61,021 nucleotides of DNA from Paenibacillus phocaeensis (lineage in GTDB: Bacteria; Bacillota; Bacilli; Paenibacillales; Paenibacillaceae): the NCBI RefSeq assembly GCF_900021165.1, contig NZ_FCOQ01000038.1:1653-62673 (forward strand), read 5' to 3'. Positions 1-7,901 of the stretch are shown piece by piece. A program made the position numbers and the translations under genes. Under the pieces are notes generated by a model. The model did not search any database, had not been told where the DNA came from, and worked only from the letters and a program-made list of their open reading frames with translations. Numbering within the stretch: position 1 is the stretch's first letter; the number at the start of each line of letters is the position of its first letter.

Positions 1-393
1 ATCCACAAAGTAATGCTCAAGCTGCACGTAGTTTTCCTCGGCCAGAAACTGAAGAACGGCGGTAAACACCGTCTCCAGTACGTTTTTCATTCGCTCTGAA
101 CGAAACCGGTTGATGGTGCGGAAATCCGGCTTTTGCCTGGCCGCGATCCACATGAACATGATGTTTTCACGGATCGCTTTGGCGATCTGGCGAGAGGAGT
201 AGATACGCTGCGTGTAGGCGTAAATGATGACTTTGGTGAGCATTTTAGGGTGGTAGCTGTCTCGTCCGCCTCCAGGGTAAGCTGCGTCGAAGATGGCTTC
301 GTCGAGACGATTAACGGCGGCGTTGACCACACGAACGAGGTGATTGGCGGGGATATCTTCTTCTAAATCCATTGGTAAGCAGAGTTGATCCAT
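1..393 (-). CDS. IS1182-like transposase, N-terminal part (cut by window edge)
   Basis: The first 131 residues of a transposase read on the minus strand from an ATG at 393 and run off the left edge with the frame open. It begins MDQLCLPMDLEEDIP and continues with a segment of the type found at the start of IS1182-family (IS5-like DDE) transposases: PANHLVRVVNAAVNRLD, then HPKMLTKVIIYAYTQ, a run around QIAKAIRENIMFMWIA, and RTINRFRSE. These are from the N-terminal dimerisation/DNA-binding part; the catalytic DDE residues lie outside the window. It sits next to a palindromic end at 487-549, so this is the left-facing start of an insertion sequence. Whether the copy is intact cannot be seen. Family assignment is from recalled sequence pattern. 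Confidence 0.8.
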   Translation of the reverse strand, partial: MDQLCLPMDLEEDIPANHLVRVVNAAVNRLDEAIFDAAYPGGGRDSYHPKMLTKVIIYAYTQRIYSSRQIAKAIRENIMFMWIAARQKPDFRTINRFRSERMKNVLETVFTAVLQFLAEENYVQLEHYFVD

Positions 394-486
394 GGTATAT
401 TGAATGTACAAAGAAACCGTCTCCTTTTGGTTTATGGTTGGGTGGTACCTCCATTTTACCAAAGAGTGGTTTCTTTTTGTTTGACG

Positions 487-549
487 AAATGAAAAAGAGG
501 GTCGCCCCTAGTCATCTATGATGACTTTTGGGACACCCTCTTTTCATTT
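487..549. repeat. Inverted-repeat end of the IS element, also a likely terminator
   Basis: A long imperfect palindrome: an arm reading AAATGAAAAAGAGGGT...AGTCATC meets GATGACT...ACACCCTCTTTTCATTT around a TAT loop. On the minus strand it contains GGGTGTCCCAAAAGTCATC, the kind of terminal sequence seen at IS1182-family ends. The same hairpin ends in CTCTTTTT on the minus strand and overlaps the stop codon of the diguanylate cyclase gene at 548, so it can also terminate that transcript. The exact outer boundary of the element and any target duplication cannot be set without the other end. Confidence 0.6.
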
Positions 550-1732
550 AAGTTCCGCTTCGGGCCGCCCGATTGCGGCCCGCATTTTTCGCTTGATACA
601 ACGCTTCATCGCTTGATTTGAACAGCTCTGGCAACGAGATTACAGCGCCCGCGCGTACGGTCACGACGCCGATGCTGATCGTGTATTCGGGACGCCACGG
701 AATTCCCTCGCTCTCAAGCACAGCTGCACGCAGAGATTCGGCAAATTGATCCGACGCCGGCTCATCCGCCCCCGGCAGAAAGATGGCGAACTCGTCCCCG
801 CCGTAGCGACCGAACAAATCCCCCGCCCCGAGCCGCGGGCGAACCTTCCCGGCGAACTCCTGTAGCAGCTCGTCCCCGACATGATGTCCGAAGGAGTCGT
901 TAATCGTCTTAAAATGATCGACATCTATCAGGATAAACGAGGCCGGCACCGCTTCCTTCCGACATCGGCGCAGCGTCTCCCGCGTATGGTGCATGAAGGC
1001 CCGGCGGTTTAGGGCGCCGGTCAGGTCGTCATAGCTGGCTAATCTTAACAATTCTCGGTCCATCCGCTCTTTGGTCAACAGAAAGAAGCCCATATTTCCC
1101 AGCATCATAATCGCATACAAGGTAAGGAAGGATAACGTGCGGTAAATGCCGGGCTCCAGCATGTCCACCGGCACCGCGGTGAATAAAGCCAGCGGCGTAC
1201 GCAGGATCAGGGCGGCCGCGATCGCCAAATACATGTAACCGAGCAGCAGCGACAGCGGGGGCTTGGACGGGGAAGACGCTAATCGGCCGGCGGGAACGGC
1301 GATCATCACCGCGATCGACAGCGATACAACGGCGATGCGAAGCGGGGCCGCATTATGCAGGAGAACTACCAGCAAGTAAGCCGCCATACTGCCTGTTGTC
1401 CAAGCCGTGTAGAAGCGTCTGGCTCTGGCACCGAATCCGCCGGCTACCTGCAGCAGAGCCGCCGTTTCCAGCGCCACGCCCAGCAGGAAGAACAGGTTGG
1501 CCGCAACGATCACGGCCATCCCCGGTGTTTTTTCCGCAACGATAAATAAGCCCCAGGTTATGGCCTGCAGCCATTTGGACGCATAGAACTTGTCGATCGC
1601 CGATTCCTTGGAATTACGAAACTTGTATGCGCTAAAGAGAATGACCGCGAGGAGATGGCCTAGCACGAGCAAGACGAACACGGTCTTCATATCCAAATTC
1701 AGATCCATCATGAAACTTCCCACCATCTCCAT
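548..1732 (-). CDS. Membrane-bound GGDEF diguanylate cyclase
   Basis: A 394-residue protein. The N-terminal half (to about residue 225) is hydrophobic, with some six or seven membrane segments. The C-terminal 165 residues are a GGDEF domain that would make the second messenger cyclic-di-GMP: it opens with DDLTGALNRRAF, has DVDHFKTINDSFGH for metal and GTP binding, an intact RYGGDEF active site, and TISIGVV near the end. The residue that should start the inhibitory RxxD site before GGDEF is glycine (GAGD), so product inhibition through a canonical I-site is not expected. There is no EAL or HD-GYP domain. An alternative ATG eight codons in (1711) has the better ribosome-binding site (GGTGGGA). 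The input signal is unknown. Confidence 0.9.
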   Translation of the reverse strand: MEMVGSFMMDLNLDMKTVFVLLVLGHLLAVILFSAYKFRNSKESAIDKFYASKWLQAITWGLFIVAEKTPGMAVIVAANLFFLLGVALETAALLQVAGGFGARARRFYTAWTTGSMAAYLLVVLLHNAAPLRIAVVSLSIAVMIAVPAGRLASSPSKPPLSLLLGYMYLAIAAALILRTPLALFTAVPVDMLEPGIYRTLSFLTLYAIMMLGNMGFFLLTKERMDRELLRLASYDDLTGALNRRAFMHHTRETLRRCRKEAVPASFILIDVDHFKTINDSFGHHVGDELLQEFAGKVRPRLGAGDLFGRYGGDEFAIFLPGADEPASDQFAESLRAAVLESEGIPWRPEYTISIGVVTVRAGAVISLPELFKSSDEALYQAKNAGRNRAARSGT

Positions 1733-1876
1733 CCGCCATAGGATTCCTCGTCGGAACGATTCTATCTATCATACAACAAATTTCGCCAAAGAGGGACGCA
1801 AGATGAAAAAAAGCGAGCTTATCCCCCTGGAATCGGGAGGGAAAAACTCGCTTCTTCGTGATAGGTTCCATCGAGA

Positions 1877-2893
1877 TTATTGCCTGGCTGCTCCCTGGCG
1901 GGAGATCAGGAACAACGTGCCCCAAATCAGTACAAAACCGCATACCTGGGCGACGGTAATCATTTGCTGGAAGGCGATCCAGTTCACCAGGACGCCAACC
2001 ATCGGGAAGCTCAGCTCCGCCAGCGTGGCGACAGAGGCCTTCGTCGTCGTCAGCCCCTTGTAATACACAAGCAGGCTGAGCAGCCCCGGCAGGAGCGCTT
2101 GTCCAAGCATATTCAACGACAGCGCGGCGATTTGCGAAGTGCCCGCCGGCAGGTTCCAGGCAGCCCCTTCATTCCATGCGATAGCCAGCAGCAGCGGCAG
2201 CGCCAAAATAAACCGCAGCGACGTCACCGTCTCATATTTCAGATGGCCAACCATCATCCGCCCCATCACCGTGGAACCGCCCCATAGCGCAGCGGCACCC
2301 AGCGACAGCAGACTGCCGACCTGCACGAAATCGCTCCAGTGCCCGATCGGCATCGTAAACCCGAAGGTCAACAAATACGTCCCGAGCAGCGCAATAAGCA
2401 ATAAGCCGAAAAAATGGCGCGGCAGCTTCTCCTTAAGCAGCAAACCAGCCAGCAGGATGGCAAACAGCGGCTGCATCTTCTGCAGCAGCAGGACAGCGTT
2501 CAGATCCCCGCTCGACAGCGCCATCGTAAACAGAATCGTGGCGATGGCCGAACCGCCCCAAGAGATAAACAACAGCGCGCCTCCTTGACGCCAGCCGAGC
2601 CCTTTGAGCTCGGTACGGTTTTTCCACAAGACCGGAATGGCGATCAGTGCGATAATCAGATGCTCGATCAGTACGATTTGCGCCGAGGTGAGCGACTTCA
2701 GCAGAATGACCCGAAACAGCGGGTCTACGCCCCACAACGCCGCGCCCAATACGACCAGCCAGAACCCGCTTCGCGATTTCCGAGCCTCCGCCGTCCGGGA
2801 GGAGGGATTAACCTGGCCGGATGCGCCTGCCAGCGCCCCCGCGCCCGCTCCGGCCTGAATCCGGAGCCCGCTGCTTGCTTTTGCTTTATCCAT
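1877..2893 (-). CDS. EamA/DMT-family transporter, probable flavin importer
   Basis: A 338-residue inner-membrane protein with about ten hydrophobic segments arranged as two EamA repeats (first from LGAALWGVDPLF, second from LGAAALWGGSTVMGR), typical of the drug/metabolite transporter superfamily. A roughly 40-residue, Ala/Gly/Ser-rich, poorly conserved tail precedes the first membrane segment. The ATG at 2893 follows AAGGGGATTTACACG. The important context is the leader: an FMN riboswitch (3027-3178) followed by an intrinsic terminator (2931-2969) lies directly upstream on the same strand, so expression should fall when FMN is plentiful. DMT proteins of the RibN type import riboflavin in other bacteria, so flavin or flavin-precursor uptake is the inferred role; the substrate is not shown by the sequence alone. 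Confidence 0.85.
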   Translation of the reverse strand: MDKAKASSGLRIQAGAGAGALAGASGQVNPSSRTAEARKSRSGFWLVVLGAALWGVDPLFRVILLKSLTSAQIVLIEHLIIALIAIPVLWKNRTELKGLGWRQGGALLFISWGGSAIATILFTMALSSGDLNAVLLLQKMQPLFAILLAGLLLKEKLPRHFFGLLLIALLGTYLLTFGFTMPIGHWSDFVQVGSLLSLGAAALWGGSTVMGRMMVGHLKYETVTSLRFILALPLLLAIAWNEGAAWNLPAGTSQIAALSLNMLGQALLPGLLSLLVYYKGLTTTKASVATLAELSFPMVGVLVNWIAFQQMITVAQVCGFVLIWGTLFLISRQGAARQ

Positions 2894-2930
2894 CGTGTAA
2901 ATCCCCTTCTTGAATAGAGGGTCTAAGTAG

Positions 2931-2969
2931 AAAACCCCCGCATTGACCTTCGGAAAGGTATGCGGGGGC
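2931..2969 (-). terminator. Intrinsic terminator of the FMN riboswitch expression platform
   Basis: On the minus strand CCCCCGCATACCTT pairs with AAGGTCAATGCGGGGG across a short CCG loop and is followed by TTTT. It lies between the FMN aptamer and the transporter start codon, the usual place for a transcription-attenuation platform. FMN binding would be expected to favour this hairpin and switch the gene off. Confidence 0.85.
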
Positions 2970-3026
2970 TGACCAAAGAAGCCTGTCAGGCTCCCTGCCG
3001 GAACCTGAGCAAACTAGCGCTTGATT

Positions 3027-3178
3027 GATCTTCTCCCATCCGGACTTTACCGTCGGCCTTGGAATCGCACCAAGTCAGTCGCACGCGGCCGTTAGAAGCC
3101 GCAGGCGAGTCGCGGGCTGCAGTTTTCCTACAAGAAAACCTCACCGCCGGTCGGGAATTTCACCCTACCCCGAAGATC
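3027..3178 (-). ncRNA. FMN riboswitch (RFN element)
   Basis: Read on the minus strand, the segment has the hallmark conserved blocks of the FMN aptamer: GATCTTCGGGG, then AGGGTGAAATTCCCGACCGG, GGCGGT, a CCCGCGA block, GGTGCGATTCCAAGGCCGACG, and the closing AGTCCGGATGGGAGAAGATC. The first and last heptamers (GATCTTC and GAAGATC) form stem P1. It directly precedes the EamA transporter and its attenuator. No riboflavin biosynthesis gene is in the window, so this copy appears dedicated to transport. Confidence 0.95.
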
Positions 3179-3288
3179 TCTATTCATTTAAATTTTTGAT
3201 AACTTAAGTTGTTTCTATCATACCCCAGGATGTCAAGTGACTCTGTTACAAAAATCACAATGTAAGCCCGAGGTTCCAATTCTTCATC

Positions 3289-4575
3289 TCATCCCCGTTT
3301 GACTACTTCGAAGTTGTTCTCGAGCAGCAGCCAGTTTTGCGGGAAGCTCAAGCCCAGCTTCCAATAGCTCATCCCCCGCAGCCCCAGCTCCTTGATCAGA
3401 TTAAACTTGGCCTGGATCGAACGGGCATCCTCAAACCATACTTCATGCTCCCGTCCTTCCTCATCCCAATAGTGAAAAAACGGCGCCTGATCCCGCTCGC
3501 TGTATTGGATGGCAACGCCGTGCCGCGCCGCAATCTCAATCGCCTGCTGCGGACTGACCGCCCGCGCAGTGCTTCCCTGCACGAAGGGAAGCGTCCAGTC
3601 GTAGCCATATAGGTTCTGCCCCATCATGATTTTAGAGCCGGGCATTTCGGTTAACGCGTATTCCAGCACCCGCCGGACCGGACCGATCGGCGATACCGCC
3701 TGGGCCGGTCCGCCGCTGTAGCCCCACTCATAGGTCATGATGACAACGAAATCGGCGATTTCTCCGTGCGCCCGATAGTCATGTCCTTCGTACCACAAGC
3801 CCTGCTGGTCTGCGCTTGTCTTGGGTGCCAGAGCGGTGGACATCAGCCAGCCCTGCTGCGCAAAGCGCGCTTTGGCCTTGCGCAGAAAAGCGTTGTAGGC
3901 CTCCCGATCCTCCGGCCGGAGGAATTCAAAATCGAAGTGGATGTCCCGAAATCCGTATTGATTTGCTGTCGCAACGATGTTGTCGAGGAATCGTTCCTGG
4001 ATCGGGAGATCGTTCAGCAGGATCCGCCCCAGCTCGTCGCTAAACCGGTCGTTCTCCTGATTCGTGATCACCATCATCAGCACCACCCGGTTCGCCCGGG
4101 CAATTTCGGGAAACCCATTCAGCGGCGGCTCCCGAAGCGAACCGTCCCGCTGCGCTTGAAAGCTGAACGGGGCCAGATAGGTCAGATGCCGCGCCGCTTC
4201 CCGGGCGCTTTCCTCCAGAGCCGGAGCAACCGTGCCCCCGCGCGGCTCTACATAGGCGTTAAATTCGGCGCTTCTTCTCGGCCGCGGCGGAATGTAGAGC
4301 CGGAGTCCAATGGACAGCGGCTGATCCTCAGCAATGGCGTTGACGCGAGCCAGCTCCTGATAGCTGATCCCCCATCGCCGGGCGATGGACCACAAGCTGT
4401 CCCCGGACCGGACCCAGTAATAGCTGCCGATGATCGGGATGACCAAGGTTTGTCCAACCACAAGCCGCTCCGGGTTCGGAAGCTCATTGGCTTCAACGAT
4501 ATCTTCATAGGGTACGCCATAAGCTTCCGCGATGCCGTATATCGTCTGGCCCGACTGGACGAGATGAATCTGCAT
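3289..4575 (-). CDS. LysM-LysM-GH18 spore cortex/coat lysin (SleL/YaaH type)
   Basis: About 428 residues. Two LysM peptidoglycan-binding repeats lie at the N-terminus (IHLVQSGQTIYGIAEAYG and YYWVRSGDSLWSIARRWG), followed by a glycoside hydrolase 18 barrel with the catalytic segment IHFDFEF, ADFVVIMTYEWGY, and MSYWKLG near the end. This is the arrangement of Bacillus SleL/YaaH, an N-acetylglucosaminidase that acts on cortex fragments in spore germination. No signal peptide is seen, as usual for proteins packed into the spore from the mother cell. The start chosen is the ATG at 4575 because GGAGGGGGAG lies at the right distance; a longer reading from 4605 has no such site. It stands alone between the riboswitch leader and the met-like operon. 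Confidence 0.9.
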   Translation of the reverse strand: MQIHLVQSGQTIYGIAEAYGVPYEDIVEANELPNPERLVVGQTLVIPIIGSYYWVRSGDSLWSIARRWGISYQELARVNAIAEDQPLSIGLRLYIPPRPRRSAEFNAYVEPRGGTVAPALEESAREAARHLTYLAPFSFQAQRDGSLREPPLNGFPEIARANRVVLMMVITNQENDRFSDELGRILLNDLPIQERFLDNIVATANQYGFRDIHFDFEFLRPEDREAYNAFLRKAKARFAQQGWLMSTALAPKTSADQQGLWYEGHDYRAHGEIADFVVIMTYEWGYSGGPAQAVSPIGPVRRVLEYALTEMPGSKIMMGQNLYGYDWTLPFVQGSTARAVSPQQAIEIAARHGVAIQYSERDQAPFFHYWDEEGREHEVWFEDARSIQAKFNLIKELGLRGMSYWKLGLSFPQNWLLLENNFEVVKRG

Positions 4576-4659
4576 CTGCTCCCCCTCCTTCATATGGATC
4601 GTCATACTACCATCCTATGAAGGAGCTGGTTTGGCCTATTCGTGCCGGCGGGACTTACG

Positions 4660-5544
4660 TCAGAACGCCGGAAGCGCGATCTCGTCGTAGTTGTCCTCCA
4701 GAAACTGCTTGACTTCCGGACTGGAGATGGCTTTCGCCAGTTTCTGGATCGGTTCCGAATCACGGTTATCCTCGCGGGCCACCAAAGTGATCGCAAAAGC
4801 CGATTCCACGGTTTCCGTCAGCAAGGCGTCCTTCTTCGGCGTGAGTCCCAGCGGGCTGGCATAGGCTGGAGTCATCAGCACCAGGTCGGCGTCATCCAAC
4901 ATCCGCGGCAACATCAACAGGTCAACTTCTTCGAATTTGTAGTTGTGAGGATTCTCTACGATATCGGCAACGGTCGCATGGATGCCAACCCCCTCCTTCA
5001 GCTTGACCACGCCGGCTTCATCCAGCATATCGAGCGAACGGCCGCCGTTGGACGCATCGTTGGCAATCACGATCGTCGCCCCGTCCGGGAGTTCGTCCAT
5101 CGAGGTATAGCGTTTGGAATATGCGCCATAAACGGCGTGGTAAACCGGTTGAACCGGGACAAGGTTGGCCTTTTTGTTCGTATTGTACTCCTCCATCCAA
5201 GGCACATGCTGGAAGAAGTTCGCATCCACTTCCTTGTTCGCCAGCGCATCGTTAGGCTGAACATTGTCAGACAACACGACAACTTCCAGATCGATGCCTT
5301 CCTCTTTGAGCTGGGGTTTGATCAGCTCCAGAATATCCGTCATTGGCGGAATCAAGGAAGCCACCTTCAACGTGGTTGTTTCCGAAGTATCCGACCCCGC
5401 CGCTGCCGGTGCCTCGACCCCCGTCCCCGAATTACCGGATTGCGCCGCGTTCGAAGTATTCGCAGGGTTTCCGTTGTTGCCGCAGGCGCTCAGCACCAGC
5501 ATCAGCAGCGCGAGCGTCATCATCCATTTTCCTGTTTTTAGCAT
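4660..5544 (-). CDS. metQ: MetQ/NlpA-family substrate-binding lipoprotein
   Basis: A 294-residue lipoprotein. The N-terminus has a short basic stretch, a hydrophobic core and the lipobox LSAC at about residues 18-21, so it should be lipid-anchored outside the membrane. The mature part matches the NlpA/MetQ fold: LKVASLIPPMTDILE at the start, DANFFQHVPWMEEYN, and a region around NDASNGGRSLDML that lines the ligand pocket. It is the last gene of a metN-metI-metQ operon and follows metI by 18 bases; GGAGGGAG precedes its ATG. The family mostly binds methionine, but some members take other small ligands, and no methionine-responsive RNA leader was found here. Confidence 0.88.
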   Translation of the reverse strand: MLKTGKWMMTLALLMLVLSACGNNGNPANTSNAAQSGNSGTGVEAPAAAGSDTSETTTLKVASLIPPMTDILELIKPQLKEEGIDLEVVVLSDNVQPNDALANKEVDANFFQHVPWMEEYNTNKKANLVPVQPVYHAVYGAYSKRYTSMDELPDGATIVIANDASNGGRSLDMLDEAGVVKLKEGVGIHATVADIVENPHNYKFEEVDLLMLPRMLDDADLVLMTPAYASPLGLTPKKDALLTETVESAFAITLVAREDNRDSEPIQKLAKAISSPEVKQFLEDNYDEIALPAF

Positions 5545-5562
5545 GGTTTTCTCCCTCCAGAT

Positions 5563-6243
5563 TTAACGTTTATCCAACCATCGGGACAACGCATTTCCTA
5601 TAAATTGAATTCCTTGTACCAAAACGATCATCAGCAGGATCACCACCGCCATCAGCTCCGTTTCAAACCGCTGATAGCCGTAGCGGATCGCGAAGTCGCC
5701 AACCCCGCCGCCGCCGACCACGCCCATTACCGTCGAATAAGAGATGAAGCTGATGGTCGAGGAGGTCAGCCCCAGCACTAGACCGGAACGGGCCTCCACG
5801 TATAAAAATTTCAGAACGATCTGTATCCTGGACGCCCCCATGGATCGCGCTGACTCAATCACACCTCGCGGCACCTCCAGCAGCGATTGTTCGACGAACC
5901 GCGCATAGATCGCGATTGCGACCACTGCCAGCGGAATGGAGGCAGCCAGAGTCCCGATTGCCGTGCCCACGATCAGCCGGGTCAGAGGAATCATGAACAC
6001 AACCAGCAGCAGGAAGGGAAAAGAGCGGATGACGTTGACCGCTCCATTCAACAGACCATACCCCAGGCGATGTTCATACAGTTGGCCTTTGCCGGTCAGG
6101 TACAACGCCGTTCCCGCCGGCAATCCGAGCAGGATCGCGGCCAGCAGCGCGATTCCCACCATGGCGAACGTCTCTCCGACCGCCTCGCCGATTTGGCTGC
6201 GGTATTGGATGAAGCCCTCCCACATCAGAGAGATATCAAACAC
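5563..6243 (-). CDS. metI: MetI-family ABC importer permease
   Basis: A roughly 226-residue integral membrane protein with about five membrane segments and the cytoplasmic EAA loop that docks on the ATPase (GVIESARSMGASRIQIVLKF). This matches MetI permeases. The chosen start is the GTG at 6243, two bases after the metN stop and preceded by GGGGG inside the end of metN. A longer open frame (to 6390) only re-reads metN sequence in another frame. Two copies would form the pore with the MetN dimer and receive substrate from MetQ. Confidence 0.88.
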   Translation of the reverse strand: MFDISLMWEGFIQYRSQIGEAVGETFAMVGIALLAAILLGLPAGTALYLTGKGQLYEHRLGYGLLNGAVNVIRSFPFLLLVVFMIPLTRLIVGTAIGTLAASIPLAVVAIAIYARFVEQSLLEVPRGVIESARSMGASRIQIVLKFLYVEARSGLVLGLTSSTISFISYSTVMGVVGGGGVGDFAIRYGYQRFETELMAVVILLMIVLVQGIQFIGNALSRWLDKR

Positions 6244-6245
6244 CC

Positions 6246-7034
6246 TCACACCCCCGTTTCGCCAAGCAACTGTTCCCGATACGAAGCGCTGTAGCCCGCG
6301 ATCCCGGCGGTTCCCGCCTTCGCTTGATTTCGTTCGATCGTAAACGAATCGGTCAGCCGGCCTTCTTCCATCACGGACACCCCTTGGCAAATGCTGCGTA
6401 CGACATCCATCTCATGCGTCACGATGACGATCGTCACCCCAAGCGTTCGATGGACATGCAGCAACACCTCAAGAATCTCGGCGGTCGTCTTCGGATCAAG
6501 CGAGGAGGTCGGCTCATCGCACAGCAGGAGGTCCGGTCGGCTCGCCAGTGCCCGGGCGATCGCTACCCGCTGCTTCTGTCCGCCGCTCAGGGCGGCCGGG
6601 TATTGGCGGGCCTTGTCTTCCAGACCGACGAACCGCAAGCATTCCCGGACGCGGTCGGTTCGCTCCTGCTTCCGCATGCCCGCAAGCTCCAGCGGAACCG
6701 AAACGTTGCCGCTGACCGTTCGGTTATTCAGCAGGTGAAACTGCTGGAAGATCATTCCGATCGACCTGCGCACCTCACGCCGGGCGGTCTCGGGAAGCGC
6801 AGTAAGCTCCCTGCCCAATACCGTGACACTCCCCTCATCCGGCAGCTCCAGGGCGTTCATCATCCGCAGCAATGTCGATTTACCGGCCCCGCTGGGGCCA
6901 ATGATGCCGTGGATCGTACCTTGCGAAACCCGCAGGGATACGTCGCGCACCGCCTCGAAACGGCCGTTCTGCAAATCATAGGTCTTGCTGACATGCTCCA
7001 AAGTGATGATACAGCGTTCCCCCTCTCGCTCCAT
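6246..7034 (-). CDS. metN: MetN-like ABC importer ATPase lacking the NIL domain
   Basis: A 262-residue ABC ATPase: Walker A GPSGAGKS, Q-loop FQQF, signature LSGGQKQRVAIARAL, Walker B LLLCDEPTSSLD, and the switch histidine in VTHEMD. It is first in the operon with MetI- and MetQ-like partners. Typical MetN proteins run to about 340 residues because a C-terminal NIL domain binds methionine and shuts transport (transinhibition). Here the protein stops soon after the ATPase core with a short tail (ERNQAKAGTAGIAGYSASY), so this control is missing. It may be a constitutively active methionine importer or a paralogue for another ligand. Confidence 0.88.
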   Translation of the reverse strand: MEREGERCIITLEHVSKTYDLQNGRFEAVRDVSLRVSQGTIHGIIGPSGAGKSTLLRMMNALELPDEGSVTVLGRELTALPETARREVRRSIGMIFQQFHLLNNRTVSGNVSVPLELAGMRKQERTDRVRECLRFVGLEDKARQYPAALSGGQKQRVAIARALASRPDLLLCDEPTSSLDPKTTAEILEVLLHVHRTLGVTIVIVTHEMDVVRSICQGVSVMEEGRLTDSFTIERNQAKAGTAGIAGYSASYREQLLGETGV

Positions 7035-7085
7035 CTTCTGTATTACTTATTTATATGCACTGTTACATTGTACTTTCACCAGTTG

Positions 7086-7114
7086 ATTATAGACCATTAA
7101 TTACACTGTGTCAC
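7086..7114 (-). promoter_or_regulatory. Sigma-A promoter of the metNIQ-like operon
   Basis: On the minus strand a -35 box GTGACA (7109-7114) and a perfect -10 box TATAAT (7086-7091) are separated by 17 bases, about 50 bases before the metN start. The leader is too short for a SAM riboswitch and none of its conserved blocks is present. The surrounding 7035-7260 region holds nothing else recognisable. Confidence 0.75.
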
Positions 7115-7261
7115 TAATTTAGATTAATTATTATAAAAGCGACGGATTCCTTCTCATCGTAAACCTTCGACTAAATAGTTGGCATGACATTGGCAATATC
7201 CTGATCTTCGCCCCGCCGTTTCAGCCCGTTTTACCCTGCTGCCCATGGAAAAGCGAACCGC

Positions 7262-7300
7262 AAAAAGCCCGGCGGGAGACGAACCTCCTGGGCCGGGCTA
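7262..7300 (-). terminator. Intrinsic terminator after the arsR-type gene
   Basis: On the minus strand AGCCCGGC and GCCGGGCT form the outer stem around a GC-rich inner loop and are followed by TTTTT. It lies about 125 bases downstream of the ArsR-family gene and separates it from the met operon promoter. Confidence 0.75.
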
Positions 7301-7424
7301 TTCGCATATCGGGATAGATTCAGGGCAACTTACGGCGATTTTGCCGCAATCGAGAATCCGACCGTTTTAGCGTTACTATCCACCGCCGCTCCGGGCCTGG
7401 TCGGCATTAAGGTCCGGGGCTGCG

Positions 7425-7763
7425 TTACTCGGGGCGAGCGCTCTCCTTCGTCCGCTCCGTTTGCTCATACGCCCGCAGGATCGAATCCAGCAAGCCGGGA
7501 AAACGAAGGGCCAAATCCTCCTCCCGCACCGACATAAACCGCTGCGTGCCTTGGATCCGGGTGAACACGACACCGGCTTCCCGCAGCGTGCGGATATGGT
7601 GGGACAATGTTGACTTGGCGATCGGAACCTCGAAATAATTGCAGGGCTGTTCGCCGCCGCGGCGCATTTCAGCCACTACGCTGAGCCGAATCGGATCACT
7701 TAAAGCGTACAATACGGAAGATAACTGAATTTCATCCCGGTCGGGGTGATACAGGACTTTCAT
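7425..7763 (-). CDS. ArsR-family winged-helix repressor
   Basis: A 112-residue DNA-binding protein. The N-terminal part SSVLYALSDPIRLSVVAEM and the recognition-helix segment KSTLSHHIRTLREAGVV are typical of the ArsR/SmtB winged-helix fold. No cluster of metal-binding cysteines is seen (a single Cys lies just before the recognition helix), so the ligand may be organic rather than a metal, or the control may be by another route. The gene is divergent from an MFS exporter, and the palindrome GTTCGA-N6-TCGAAC in the exporter promoter is its likely operator. The ATG at 7763 is preceded by AAAGGAG. Confidence 0.85.
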   Translation of the reverse strand: MKVLYHPDRDEIQLSSVLYALSDPIRLSVVAEMRRGGEQPCNYFEVPIAKSTLSHHIRTLREAGVVFTRIQGTQRFMSVREEDLALRFPGLLDSILRAYEQTERTKESARPE

Positions 7764-7813
7764 CAGGATAACTCCTTTATCTCAAAAATTTGTGATAAAT
7801 TAAGGATCCCCTA

Positions 7814-7867
7814 TTTACATCATAAGCGAAAGCATGCTATATTTCAATCGTTCGATAACATTCGAAC
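7814..7867 (+). promoter_or_regulatory. Promoter and putative ArsR operator of the MFS gene
   Basis: A -35 box TTTACA (7814-7819) and -10 box TATATT (7838-7843) lie 18 bases apart. Seven bases after the -10 comes a perfect inverted repeat GTTCGA-TAACAT-TCGAAC (7850-7867), which would cover the transcription start. A repressor bound there would block the polymerase, the arrangement expected for the neighbouring ArsR-type protein. The pairing is inferred from position. Confidence 0.65.
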
Positions 7868-7901
7868 ATTAGAACAGAGAAAGAGGGAGTGAAAGTAAAC
7901 C

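Noticed and set aside
7035..7260. SAM riboswitch or T-box before metN
   Set aside because: None of the conserved blocks is present, and the promoter is only about 50 bases from the start codon.
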